From DATCMH01 sp036563505 (GTDB taxonomy: Bacteria; Pseudomonadota; Alphaproteobacteria; Rhizobiales; Beijerinckiaceae): 64,000 nt of DNA. The DNA lies in the NCBI GenBank assembly GCA_036563505.1, contig DATCMH010000022.1:286857-350856 (forward strand), written 5' to 3'. The translations under genes were made by a program, and so were the position numbers. The notes beneath the pieces are model-generated. The model was not told the origin of the DNA. It worked only from the letters and a program-made list of their open reading frames with translations, and did not search any database. This document shows positions 1 through 7,893 of the stretch, piece after piece (position 1 is the stretch's first letter; every line of letters starts with the position of its first letter).

Positions 1-183
1 TGGGCCCTCTTCTACGGCGCTTTCGTCGCAGCGGCGGCGATCCACGCGAGCATCGGCCTGCGCACCATCCTGGCCGAATGGGGCCGGTTGCGCGGCCGGG
101 CGCTCGATGCCGCGAGCGTCGCCTTCGGCGCGCTCCTCCTGATCCTCGGCCTTCGCGCCGTCGCCGCGGTGGTGCTGCCGTGA
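1..183 (+). CDS. Partial membrane anchor subunit of an SDH/fumarate reductase-like complex
   Basis: Only the last 60 residues are in the window; the reading frame is open from base 1 to the TGA at 181-183. The visible part has a hydrophobic stretch beginning LFYGAF, then IHASIGLRTILAEW, then a second hydrophobic stretch ending in VVLP. A membrane histidine followed by a short amphipathic loop is typical of cytochrome b556 or anchor subunits of succinate dehydrogenase/fumarate reductase. The next gene starts at a GTG that overlaps this stop codon, so the two are translationally coupled, and the flavoprotein follows. An iron-sulfur subunit is probably further upstream, outside the window. The assignment is by context and general sequence character, because the N-terminus is missing. 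Confidence 0.55.
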   Translation, partial: WALFYGAFVAAAAIHASIGLRTILAEWGRLRGRALDAASVAFGALLLILGLRAVAAVVLP

Positions 184-527
184 TCGCGCTCTCCGCCCAT
201 CGCCGCAGCCTGCTTTGGGCCGCGGCCCTGCTGCACCGGGCCTCGGGGCTGGCGCTCGCCGCCTTCCTGCCCCTGCATTTCCTGGTGCTGGGCTTAGCCA
301 TCCGCGGCGAGGCGCAGCTCGAAGACTTCCTGCGCTGGACCGACGCGCCCCTCGTCAAGCTCGCCGAGGGCGTCCTCGTTTTCCTCGCCGCCGCCCACCT
401 CCTCGGAGGCCTGCGGCTTCTCCTCGTCGAGAACGTGTCCTGGCGCAGCGGTCAGACGCGCCTCGCGGCGCTCGGCATCGGCACGGCGATGGGCCTCGCC
501 TTCCTCTTCCTCGTGCGCGTGCTGTGA
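180..527 (+). CDS. Small cytochrome b-like membrane anchor subunit (SDH/FRD type)
   Basis: A 115-residue protein with three likely membrane helices, around residues 10-35, 55-75 and 90-112. The first carries LLHRASGLALAAFLPLHFLVLG, where HRxSG and a later His resemble heme or quinone site motifs of succinate dehydrogenase cytochrome b subunits. GTG at 180 is chosen because it overlaps the upstream TGA (GTGA) and removes an arginine-rich, non-homologous upstream stretch. The flavoprotein gene starts 8 bases after the stop. It probably anchors the flavoprotein/iron-sulfur dimer to the inner membrane and passes electrons to quinone. The exact family was not checked. Confidence 0.7.
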   Translation: MIALSAHRRSLLWAAALLHRASGLALAAFLPLHFLVLGLAIRGEAQLEDFLRWTDAPLVKLAEGVLVFLAAAHLLGGLRLLLVENVSWRSGQTRLAALGIGTAMGLAFLFLVRVL

Positions 528-535
528 GGGCCGCG

Positions 536-2269
536 ATGATCGAACGCCTCCGCACCGACATCCTGATCCTCGGCTCCGGCGGCGCCGGGCTCTTCGCGGC
601 GCTCCACGCCCACGCGGCGAACCCGACCCTCTCGATCACGCTCGCCACCAAGGGCCTGCTCGGCAAATGCGGCTGCACCCGCATGGTGCAGGGCGGCTAC
701 AACGTGGCGCTGAATCCGGGCGACTCCGTCGAGCGCCACTTCATGGACACGATCGAGGGCGGCAAGTGGCTGCCGAACCAGGAACTCGCCTGGACCCTCG
801 TCACGAAGGCCGTCGAGCGGGTGCGCGAGCTCGAGAACGAGGTCGGCTGCTTTTTCGACCGCAACCCTGACGGCACGCTCCACGGCAAGGCCTTCGCCGG
901 CCAGACCTTCGACCGCACGGTGCACAAGGGCGACCTCACCGGCATCGAGATCATCAACCGCCTCATGGAGCAGGTCTGGGCGAGGCCCGGCGTCGACAAG
1001 CTCGAGGAGCACCGGGCGCTGGCCCTGATCCCGGCGAAGGACGGGGCCTCACTTGCCGGCGTGCTCATGGCCGACGTGCGCTCAGGCGCGCTTCGCTTCA
1101 TCGAGGCGAAGGCCGTGCTGCTCGCCACCGGCGGCGGGCCGACGATGTACCGCTATCACACCCCATCCGGCGACAAGAGCATGGACGGGCTCGCCATGGC
1201 GCTCAGGGCGGGCCTCCCGTTGCGCGACATGGAGATGGTGCAGTTCCATCCGACGGGGCTCTTGGCCGGCCCCGACACGCGCATGACCGGCACGGTGCTG
1301 GAGGAAGGGCTTCGCGGCGCCGGCGGCCATCTCCTCGACGGCTCGATGCGCCGCTTCATGGCCGACTACGACCCGAAGTTGGAGCGCGCCACCCGCGACG
1401 TGGTGAGCCGGGCGATCTACGCCGAGATGAAGGCCGGGCGCACGACGCCGAACGGTGGCGTCTACATCCGCATGAGCCATCTCGGGCCGAAAGACGTCGC
1501 CAAGAAGTTCAAGGGCATGGTGGACCGCTGCCGCGACTGCGGCTTCGACCTCGCCGGCGGCCTCGTCGAGGTGGTGCCCACCGCCCACTATTTCATGGGC
1601 GGCGTGGTCTGCTCGGCCGACACCGCCACCGCGTGGCCGGGCCTCTTCGTCGCCGGCGAGGACGCGAGCGGCATGCACGGGGCGAACCGCCTCGGCGGCA
1701 ACGGCGTCGCCAACTCCACGGTCTTCGGCGGCATCGCCGGCGACGTGATGCCGGGCTGGATCGCGAGGAACCCCGGCCACCGCGCCCCCGACGAGGACGT
1801 GCTCGCCGCGGAAGCCGCGCGGGCGCTCCACCCCTTCGCGAAGAAGCCCGGCGACCTCAACGCCCTGCGCGAGGCGCTGCTGGATGCCATGTGGGAGGAT
1901 GTCGGGGTCGTGCGCGACGCCGAGGGCTTAGGCCGAGGGCTCGCCCGCGTCGAGGCGATCGAGGCGGAGCTCCTCGAGAGCGGCATCCCGGATGGCGACC
2001 GCGCCTTCAATCTCACCTGGCACGACTGGCTGAACCTGCGGTCGCTGGTCGAGACGAGCCGGGTCATCGCGCTTGCGGCGCAGCGCCGGGAGAACTCCCG
2101 CGGCGCTCATTACCGCTCGGATTTCCCGGAGCCCGGGGAGCTTGCCGCCTCGCGCTACACCGTCGCGCGGCTGCAGGACGGTCGCGTCGCGATGACGGAC
2201 GAGCCCGTGCGCTTCACCCATGTCCGGCCCGGCGAGACGCTTCTGGACGTCCCGGCCGCCGCGCAATGA
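536..2269 (+). CDS. FAD-dependent succinate dehydrogenase/fumarate reductase-like flavoprotein
   Basis: 577 residues. The N-terminal dinucleotide-binding motif GSGGAG is at about residues 13-18. Family active-site signatures follow in order: MVQFHPTG, an EEGLRGAGG segment carrying the catalytic-type arginine, VPTAHYFMGGV, and HGANRLGGNGVANSTVFGG. These place it in the SdhA/FrdA/L-aspartate oxidase superfamily, which interconverts succinate and fumarate or oxidises related dicarboxylates. The segment corresponding to SdhA's FAD-linking RSHT is CGCTRM here, so the histidine that covalently holds FAD appears replaced by Cys47. The flavin may therefore be non-covalent. The gene lies between membrane anchor subunits and a two-subunit fumarase, which supports a C4-dicarboxylate role. 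ATG 536 is chosen over longer in-frame starts that would overlap the anchor gene. Confidence 0.85.
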   Translation: MIERLRTDILILGSGGAGLFAALHAHAANPTLSITLATKGLLGKCGCTRMVQGGYNVALNPGDSVERHFMDTIEGGKWLPNQELAWTLVTKAVERVRELENEVGCFFDRNPDGTLHGKAFAGQTFDRTVHKGDLTGIEIINRLMEQVWARPGVDKLEEHRALALIPAKDGASLAGVLMADVRSGALRFIEAKAVLLATGGGPTMYRYHTPSGDKSMDGLAMALRAGLPLRDMEMVQFHPTGLLAGPDTRMTGTVLEEGLRGAGGHLLDGSMRRFMADYDPKLERATRDVVSRAIYAEMKAGRTTPNGGVYIRMSHLGPKDVAKKFKGMVDRCRDCGFDLAGGLVEVVPTAHYFMGGVVCSADTATAWPGLFVAGEDASGMHGANRLGGNGVANSTVFGGIAGDVMPGWIARNPGHRAPDEDVLAAEAARALHPFAKKPGDLNALREALLDAMWEDVGVVRDAEGLGRGLARVEAIEAELLESGIPDGDRAFNLTWHDWLNLRSLVETSRVIALAAQRRENSRGAHYRSDFPEPGELAASRYTVARLQDGRVAMTDEPVRFTHVRPGETLLDVPAAAQ

Positions 2270-2278
2270 GACTCTGAG

Positions 2279-3238
2279 ATGATCCCGATCCACACCCTCC
2301 AGAGCGCCGCCGAGGCCCTGATGGCCAAGGCGGCCATCGAGATCCCGGAGGACTACCTCGCAGGACTCCGCCGCTGTGCCGACACCGAGCGCGGCGACCT
2401 CTCCGCCTTCGTCATCCAGGCCATGCTGGAGAACTACGAAGCGGCGAAGGAAGATCGCCGCGCCATGTGCGGCGATACGGGCGTGCCGCGCTGGTACGTC
2501 AAATACGGCAACGAGGCCCGCATCGAGGGCGGCCCGGTGGCGCTCGAAGCCGCCTTGCGCCGCGCCACGGCCAAGGCGACGGTGGACGTGCCCCTGCGAC
2601 CCAACCGCGTCCATCCGCTCTGGCGCACCGACCACGACAACAACGTCGGCATCAACGCGCCGGAGATCGAGTACGCCTTCCACCCGGAGGGCGACTGGGT
2701 CGACCTCGTCACGGTGCACAAGGGCGGCCTGTTCGGCTCGGATTATCGCATGCTCTTCCCGGGCGACGGGATCGAAGGCATCAAGCGCTTCTACCTCGAC
2801 ACCCTCGTCGGGTTCGGCAAGCGGGGGCTCGCCTGCCAGCCCGCCATCGTCGGCGTGGGCCTCGGGGGCTCCAAGGACGCCTGCATGGTCCTCGGCAAAC
2901 AGGCCTCGTGCCTGCGCACGGTGGGCAGTCGCAACCCCGACCCGAAGATCGCGGCGCTGGAGGACGAGCTGAAAGAGCTCGGCAATTCCATCGGCATGGG
3001 CGCCATGGGCTTCATGGGCTCCTCCATGGTGGTCGATTGCCACATCGAGGTCGGCTACTGCCACACCGGCGGCATGCCGATGAGCGTGCACATGTTCTGC
3101 CTCTCCTCGCGTCGCGCCTGCGCCCGCGTCCACACCGACGGGCGGGTCGAGTTTCGCACCGATCCGGAGTGGTTCACGGATTACTCGCGCCGCGCCACCG
3201 TGGAGTGGGGCGAGCCGATGCTGCAGGCCGCCGAATGA
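2279..3238 (+). CDS. Class I fumarate hydratase/tartrate dehydratase, alpha (N-terminal) subunit
   Basis: 319 residues matching the alpha part of class I, iron-sulfur fumarases (FumA N-terminal domain, TtdA). Three cysteines lie in the right contexts to hold the 4Fe-4S cluster: C64 in MCGDTG, C186 in GLACQPAIVGVGLGG, and C274 in MFCLSSRR. In this family the cluster takes part directly in hydrating fumarate to malate or dehydrating tartrate. It starts 9 bases after the flavoprotein stop, so the two are probably co-transcribed. The beta subunit follows after a 166-base gap filled by a palindromic repeat. Whether the substrate is fumarate or another hydroxy-dicarboxylate cannot be told from sequence alone. 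Confidence 0.88.
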   Translation: MIPIHTLQSAAEALMAKAAIEIPEDYLAGLRRCADTERGDLSAFVIQAMLENYEAAKEDRRAMCGDTGVPRWYVKYGNEARIEGGPVALEAALRRATAKATVDVPLRPNRVHPLWRTDHDNNVGINAPEIEYAFHPEGDWVDLVTVHKGGLFGSDYRMLFPGDGIEGIKRFYLDTLVGFGKRGLACQPAIVGVGLGGSKDACMVLGKQASCLRTVGSRNPDPKIAALEDELKELGNSIGMGAMGFMGSSMVVDCHIEVGYCHTGGMPMSVHMFCLSSRRACARVHTDGRVEFRTDPEWFTDYSRRATVEWGEPMLQAAE

Positions 3239-3247
3239 CCGAACCCC

Positions 3248-3365
3248 GTCATTCCGGGGCTCAGCGAAGCCGAGAGCCCGGAATCCATGACCGGGTGAGC
3301 GGCCGCGATCAGCATTCGGCCCAGTCGTGGAGTCCGGGCTCGCCTACGGCGCCCCGGAATGACGG
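3248..3365. repeat. Palindromic intergenic repeat, family A
   Basis: Begins with GTCATTCCGGGGCTC and ends with GCCCCGGAATGAC, with internal arms around AGAGCCCGGAATCC and GAGTCCGGGCTC. Related copies occur at about 31189-31305, 38136-38232 and 56861-56979. This copy separates the two fumarase subunit genes and could fold in the polycistronic mRNA. No coding content is seen. Confidence 0.75.
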
Positions 3366-3404
3366 CGGGAATGACAGAGCACAATTGAGCGAGCACCCTC
3401 TGCC

Positions 3405-4070
3405 ATGAGTCTCAAAACCGTCGAGCTCTCCCTTCCCGCCTCGACCGAAGACCTCGCCAAGCTCGAGATCGGCACCGTCGTCTACCTCACCGGGCGCGTC
3501 TTCACCGCGCGCGAAGGCGTCTACAAACGCGCCATCGAGGACGGGGCGGGGCTGCCGGCCGCGCGCGAGGCTCTGGGCTCGGCGAATTTCCACTGCTCCC
3601 CAGCCGCGGTGATCGAGCCCGACGGACGCTTCAACGTCGGCGCCGTCACCGCCACGGCTTCCTTCCGCTTCGCCAAGTGGCTCGACGGCTGGTTCAAGCT
3701 GTCGGGCTGCAACATCATCATCGGCAAGGGCGGCATGACCTCGGAGGTCTACCGCTCCACCTTCGTGCCGAACGGCGCGATCTACCTCACGACCGTGGGC
3801 TACGGCACCGGCGCGCTTCTTGGGCGCGGCATCCGCGAGGTGGCGGGCGTCCATTGGCGCGAGGAGCTCGGGCTCGCCCAGGCCGTCTGGGTGCTGGATG
3901 TGGAACGCTTTGGCCCCTTCCTCGTCGAGAGCGATCTTGCGGGCAACAGCCTGTTCGAGCGCGAGAACGCCAAGATCGCGCCCGGCCTTGACGCGCTCTA
4001 CGCCGGCACCCGCCCGGCGACTTTGCGCCGCTACGGCGAGACGGACAACAAGGCGGATGAGGTGATCTGA
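3405..4070 (+). CDS. Class I fumarate hydratase/tartrate dehydratase, beta (C-terminal) subunit
   Basis: 221 residues matching the C-terminal domain of class I fumarases and TtdB. Recognisable blocks are LTGRVFTAREGVYKRA near residues 28-43, KLSGCNIIIGKGGM, and TVGYGTGALL. In most family members the first block reads TARDxAH; here the Asp and His are Glu and Tyr, which may matter for substrate choice. With the upstream alpha subunit it should form the dehydratase. It ends 113 bases before the next gene. ATG 3405 gives a normal-length N-terminus; no strong ribosome binding site is visible. Confidence 0.85.
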   Translation: MSLKTVELSLPASTEDLAKLEIGTVVYLTGRVFTAREGVYKRAIEDGAGLPAAREALGSANFHCSPAAVIEPDGRFNVGAVTATASFRFAKWLDGWFKLSGCNIIIGKGGMTSEVYRSTFVPNGAIYLTTVGYGTGALLGRGIREVAGVHWREELGLAQAVWVLDVERFGPFLVESDLAGNSLFERENAKIAPGLDALYAGTRPATLRRYGETDNKADEVI

Positions 4071-4071
4071 G

Positions 4072-4167
4072 TGAGTGGCGAATGGCGAGTGGCGAATAGC
4101 GAAGAGAAGGCGGCGGCTATGACGCTCGAGGCCTCTCCCACTCGCCACTCGCTATTCGCCACTCGCC
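4072..4167. repeat. Long inverted repeat downstream of the fumarase operon
   Basis: Left arm 4072-4103 carries GAGTGGCGAATGGCGAGTGG and GCGAATAGCGAA; right arm 4138-4167 carries CACTCGCCACTCGC and TATTCGCCACTCGCC. The arms are close to complementary and flank about 35 bases. They could form a stem ending the fumarase transcript. The unit GAGTGGCGAAT is also directly repeated inside the left arm. No poly-T tract follows. Confidence 0.6.
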
Positions 4168-4183
4168 CTCCGAAGGAGCCCTG

Positions 4184-4918
4184 ATGCTCGCCGGCCTCTC
4201 CCTACCCCTCCTCGGGATCGTCTGGCTCGGCGCTTTCGTCGGCGCGCTGGCCGCGGGCGGCGCGGGCTTCGCCTTCGCGCTGGCCGCTTCCTCGATCTGG
4301 CTCCACGCCCTCGATCCGGTGCGCACGACGATGCTCGTCGTGACCTGCGGCACGCTCCTCCATGTCGGCCTCGTCTGGCCGATGCGCCGCTCCATCGAGC
4401 CGGCGCGCCTCGGCCCCTTCGCGCTGGGCGGGCTGATCGGCATCCCCGTCGGCGTGCTGCTGCTCACCCACGCCGATGTCAGCCGCCTGAAGCTGGCGCT
4501 CGGCGTCTTCCTCATCGTCTACGGCGCCTACGCCCTCCTCGCCCCGCGCCTGCCGCGGGTGACGGGCGGGGGACGGCCGGCGGACGCCGCGGTCGGCTTC
4601 CTCGGCGGCTTGCTCGGGGGCTTGGGCGGCTATTCGGGCGTGCTGCCCACGATCTGGACCCAGCTCCGGGGCTGGCCGAAGGAGCGGGCGCGAGGGGTCT
4701 ACCAGCCCTTCATCCTGATGGCCCATGCCGCGACCCTGACGATCCTCGGGACCGTGGCCCTCGACGGCGCCGGGCTCGTCCTCGTCCTCGCGGCCCTGCC
4801 CGCTTTGGGCCTCGGCGCCTGGCTCGGCTGGCGGCTCTATGGGCGTCTCGACGAGGCGCGCTTCAAGCGGGTGCTCGCCGTGCTCCTGCTGCTGTCTGGT
4901 CTCACTCTCGTCTTCTAG
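4184..4918 (+). CDS. TauE/SafE-family membrane exporter
   Basis: 244 residues, mostly hydrophobic, with about eight predicted helices and the internal glycine-rich pattern LGGLLGGLGGYSGVLPT typical of TSUP/TauE-SafE permeases. Family members export sulfite, sulfoacetate or other organosulfur and small carboxylate anions. The start ATG 4184 has a clear AAGGAG seven bases upstream. It follows the fumarase genes but is separated from them by an inverted repeat, so co-transcription is uncertain. The substrate is not known; the context could hint at an organic acid. Confidence 0.82.
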   Translation: MLAGLSLPLLGIVWLGAFVGALAAGGAGFAFALAASSIWLHALDPVRTTMLVVTCGTLLHVGLVWPMRRSIEPARLGPFALGGLIGIPVGVLLLTHADVSRLKLALGVFLIVYGAYALLAPRLPRVTGGGRPADAAVGFLGGLLGGLGGYSGVLPTIWTQLRGWPKERARGVYQPFILMAHAATLTILGTVALDGAGLVLVLAALPALGLGAWLGWRLYGRLDEARFKRVLAVLLLLSGLTLVF

Positions 4919-5241
4919 TTTGACGGGTTACAGTCCCCTCAGCTGTGACAGCGACGAGGGCGAGGGCAGCCAAGCTGTTGCGGGCGAGGCGGTCGTAGCG
5001 GTCGCGATCCGTCGCCCGTTCTTCAAGCGACCGAACAGGCGCTCGATCCCGTGGCGGCGGTGCGCGGGTCGATCGAGGTGGTCGGATACGGTCCGGGTGG
5101 CGAGATGGGATCACGGCCTTAACACGCCGCGCCTTGAGCTAGCGGCGCAAGCTGTCGACGTCGTAGGCCTTGTCGGCGATCAGGCACTTGCGTCGGGCGA
5201 CGCTGCTCAACAGCGGCACCGTCATCGTGATGTCGGCGGAC
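4919..5241 (-). pseudogene. IS5-family transposase remnant
   Basis: Read on the minus strand, the region gives ITMTVPLLSSVARRKCLIADKAYDVDSLRR, an in-frame stop, then KARRVKAVIPSRHPDR, a shifted frame with HGIERLFGRLKNGRRIAT, then RYDRLARNSLAALALVAV. This is the C-terminal third of an IS5/IS427-type DDE transposase, with a stop codon and at least one frameshift. The N-terminal part and clear terminal inverted repeats are absent. It marks the left edge of a small degraded island between the exporter gene and the FAD oxidoreductase. Confidence 0.8.
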
Positions 5242-6231
5242 TTAGATTCCGCAGCGCCTCAGGAAGTCATCTGAGAAAGCAACCTCGGGTTTTTCACCCA
5301 CGTCACCAACCGAATAGGTGTGAATGTCCACCTCGGCTTGTCTGACGGCCTCTGACAACTCGGGGCGCAGCGGGGCGTCAGGCAGGAGCAGAACGGCGCG
5401 CGGCGCGGGCTTGAGGCCAATCAGGAACGGGTAGAGTTTGAGTTGCCCGACAGCTTCGTAGACGTCCTTCGCAAAGACCCCGGTCTTGATCTCGATCAGG
5501 AGATTGGCTTCCTCGACAAAACCGTCCACCGCGTAGCCGTTCTTGGCTGGCTTCGTGAGCCGCTTGCCTAAGCGTGCTTTGAGAGCTTCCCAAACGTAAC
5601 CCTGCAGCGCACGGACCTGTTTGGTTCCGCCCGGCATGTGGACCTCGTAGACGTGACCCTTCTCGTCCAAGGCATAGCCGACGGCCTCTTCGTCAATGAC
5701 CCCCGCATCTCCTCCGCCTGCTTGGGTGCGTGCCTTCGCGCAAGCTCGGACGAAGCGGCTGGTCTGCGCGACGATCTCCGCCGAGCTTGCGTCCAAGTCG
5801 GCGACAATGAACCATTGCCGCTTGGAAAGTTTGCCCGAAACCGTGACCGGGACAGGCGTAAGGCCGCTCAGGGAGACAAAATCGTCGATGATCAGGCGGG
5901 ACAGCCTGTTCTTTTGTAGTCGACCTTCTCGGAGGAGAACCAATCGGCCATGCTCGTTGCGCCCCAGGACGGTGACTTTGGCTTTATCCTGACGGAACGT
6001 GTCTGGCTGTACGATCTTGACCACCCCGTCACCCGATCGGAGGTCCGTCCCGAACATCACTTCGTCGTTGATCTTGCCGGGCTCCGCGGCTCCGTAGTTG
6101 GTGAATACAACTCCTTCGTCGGGAACAATTCATCCATGGTCCTGCTGAGTGCTAACACCGAGCAAGGCATCGACCCACCTACGAAACGCACGATCGCTCT
6201 GCTTCTGATCGGAGAGAAGTTCGATCATCAT
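5242..6231 (-). pseudogene. PD-(D/E)XK nuclease-like gene interrupted by an in-frame stop
   Basis: The longest intact frame, from ATG 6060, encodes 272 residues. The same frame continues upstream through a single TGA at 6132-6130 to ATG 6231, which has a good GGAGG ribosome binding site at about 6239-6235. The likely original product was about 329 residues, perhaps with tryptophan (TGG) at the stop. The C-terminal half carries VDGFVEEANLLIEIKTG and GQLKLYP, the pattern of a PD-(D/E)XK nuclease core: D179, E190, K192 and Q206 counted from ATG 6060. No specific family was recognised. Base composition is less GC-rich than the neighbours, and IS5-like remnants lie on both sides, so it was probably acquired by transfer. 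Re-initiation near 6060 could still give a product with the nuclease core. Confidence 0.6.
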
Positions 6232-6391
6232 TCACCTCCGCTGTGAGCGTGTTAGTTCCACGATTCACTCAACTATAGGTTGGGATGGGGTCTTATACAA
6301 TGAATTTCGGTGTTGAGCTGTTTGTCCCCGGCGAATGAGATTGCGCTGGGGAGACCGGCATGGCGCGCCTCTTTTGTTTGTTGGACGTGCC

Positions 6392-6466
6392 ATGTGCGAT
6401 GATGGCTTCACCGCTAACTCCCTGGCCGGCATCGCCCTCGCCGGTGCGGTCAAGAACTGGACCTAA
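6392..6466 (+). pseudogene. Possible C-terminal fragment of an IS5-like transposase
   Basis: A 24-codon tail ending NSLAGIALAGAVKNWT then TAA. It resembles the C-terminus of the remnant at 4919-5241 (NSLAALALVAV) and the general LAA..LA...W ending of IS5-like transposases. It points outward on the plus strand, opposite to the left remnant. The rest of the 6232-6477 gap shows no gene. The match is short, so the call is weak. Confidence 0.25.
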
Positions 6467-6477
6467 TAAATCTCTGC

Positions 6478-7623
6478 TTAGACCGCGTAGCGGCGCATGA
6501 AGCGCCGGTCGATCCAGTCCTTAACCCGGTAGACCCATGTGCCCTCGGCGACGAGGCCGTTGCGGGCGCCCACGGCGTGCGCGTCGCCCGTGGTGATGAT
6601 GTAGAGCGCCTCGTGCTGAGGCTCGAAGGGCCGCAACGACTCGCCCGCTGCGGCACGGCGCAGATTCCGGGCGAGCACCGGCCCCGCGCGCACGGCGTAA
6701 ACGCCGGCCTTCGGCAGGGGCCGCGGTGCGAAAGCCGCGACGTCGCCCGCGGCGAAAACGTTCTCGCGGCCGAGCGCGCGCAAGCACGCGTCGGTCCGGA
6801 CGAAGCCGTCTGCGTCGAGGGCGAGCCCCGTCTCGCGCAACCAAGCCGGCGCGGCGGCCTGCGCGGCCCAGAGGATCTCGTCCGCCGCGAGGCTTGGTCG
6901 ATCCGCGAAGTGGAGCCGCCCTGGCTCGACGGAGGCGACAGGTGCATCGACGAGGACGGAGATGCCGCGCCGCGCCAGCACCGTCTCGAACCGCCGCCGC
7001 AGGGCTTCGGGGAAGCTCGGCAGGATCGTGGGGGCGCCCGAGACGAGGATGAAGCCGAGGCGGGTCGCGTCGTGGCCGGCCGCCTCGACCTCGCGGCGCA
7101 GCCGGCGCTCGATGGCGAGCAGGAGCTCCACCCCGCCCGCCCCCGCCCCGACCATGGCGATCCGGGCCTCTCCGCGACGAGCGAGCACCCGTCCGAGCAG
7201 GGCCTCGAAGCGGGGGAGGAACGCCGCGATCGGCTTGACCGGGATCGCGGCCTCGGCCGCGCCCGGGACGTCGCCGGTGTTCGGCGTCGAGCCCACGTCG
7301 AGAGAGAGGAAATCGAACGGAACGGGCGGGCCGTCGCGGCGAAGAACGCGGCCCGCCTCGAGGTCGATCCCGTCCGCCGCGTCCTCGATGATCTCGGCCC
7401 CGGCGAGGCGGGCGAGCGGGACGGTGTCGATATGGCTCTCGTCGATGCCGTGCCGGCCGGCGATGACGCCGGGCAGCATCCCAGAGTAGGGCGCGAGGCG
7501 CGCCGGCGTGATCAGGGTCAGACTGGCGCCGGGAGGCGGCTCGCGGCCGAAACGGCGCAGCACCTCGACATGGGCGTGCCCGGCACCGACGAGAACGATC
7601 CGCTTCGTCACCGGCTTTGACAC
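6478..7623 (-). CDS. FAD/NAD(P)-dependent oxidoreductase of the SelD-associated type
   Basis: 381 residues. An N-terminal FAD-binding motif, VLVGAGHAHVEVLRR, is followed by LAPYSGMLPGVIAG and a second dinucleotide-binding motif, MVGAGAGGVELLLAI, near residue 160. A flavin-site AAGDVAAF lies around residue 300. This matches the pyridine nucleotide-disulfide oxidoreductase family found fused to, or near, selenide-water dikinase (TIGR03169). It also resembles type II NADH dehydrogenases. No selD or Sec tRNA gene is visible nearby, so the electron acceptor and role are unclear. The start is a GTG with AAGAGG close upstream. It is divergent from the small membrane protein and SCO genes. Confidence 0.75.
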   Translation of the reverse strand: MSKPVTKRIVLVGAGHAHVEVLRRFGREPPPGASLTLITPARLAPYSGMLPGVIAGRHGIDESHIDTVPLARLAGAEIIEDAADGIDLEAGRVLRRDGPPVPFDFLSLDVGSTPNTGDVPGAAEAAIPVKPIAAFLPRFEALLGRVLARRGEARIAMVGAGAGGVELLLAIERRLRREVEAAGHDATRLGFILVSGAPTILPSFPEALRRRFETVLARRGISVLVDAPVASVEPGRLHFADRPSLAADEILWAAQAAAPAWLRETGLALDADGFVRTDACLRALGRENVFAAGDVAAFAPRPLPKAGVYAVRAGPVLARNLRRAAAGESLRPFEPQHEALYIITTGDAHAVGARNGLVAEGTWVYRVKDWIDRRFMRRYAV

Positions 7624-7713
7624 CTCTTCACGCCTGCATGAGCGCTTCGCCGCGCCCCGTTGAGAGGAGCCCGCCGAGGGCTTACATAGGGCAGGTCAAC
7701 ACGAGGAGGCGTC

Positions 7714-7884
7714 GTGAGCGCGGAAACCAGCACCGCTGCGCCCGCCGGGTCGCGACGCCTCGGCGTAGTCCTGCTGATCGGCAGCGTGGTCGCCCTCGTG
7801 GCGGCGGGCGCCCTGCTCTGGTCGCGTCACGGCGCGGCCGTGTTCAGCGATATGGTCGTCGCCGCGATTGCTTGGTGCTTTTAG
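7714..7884 (+). CDS. Small single-span membrane protein upstream of SCO1
   Basis: 56 residues starting at GTG 7714, with a strong AGGAGG at 7704-7709 just upstream. The protein has a short polar N-terminus, one transmembrane helix (VVLLIGSVVALVAAGALLW) and a tail AVFSDMVVAAIAWCF. It ends nine bases before the SCO gene and is probably co-transcribed with it. Tiny membrane proteins near cytochrome oxidase assembly factors are common, but I do not recognise this one by name. The ribosome binding site, hydrophobic design and spacing make it a real gene candidate. Confidence 0.6.
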   Translation: MSAETSTAAPAGSRRLGVVLLIGSVVALVAAGALLWSRHGAAVFSDMVVAAIAWCF

Positions 7885-7893
7885 GCCTCTGTC

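Noticed and set aside
4919..5345. Plus-strand protein in the IS5 remnant region
   Set aside because: The minus strand reads as a recognisable, broken IS5 transposase; the plus frame is its shadow.
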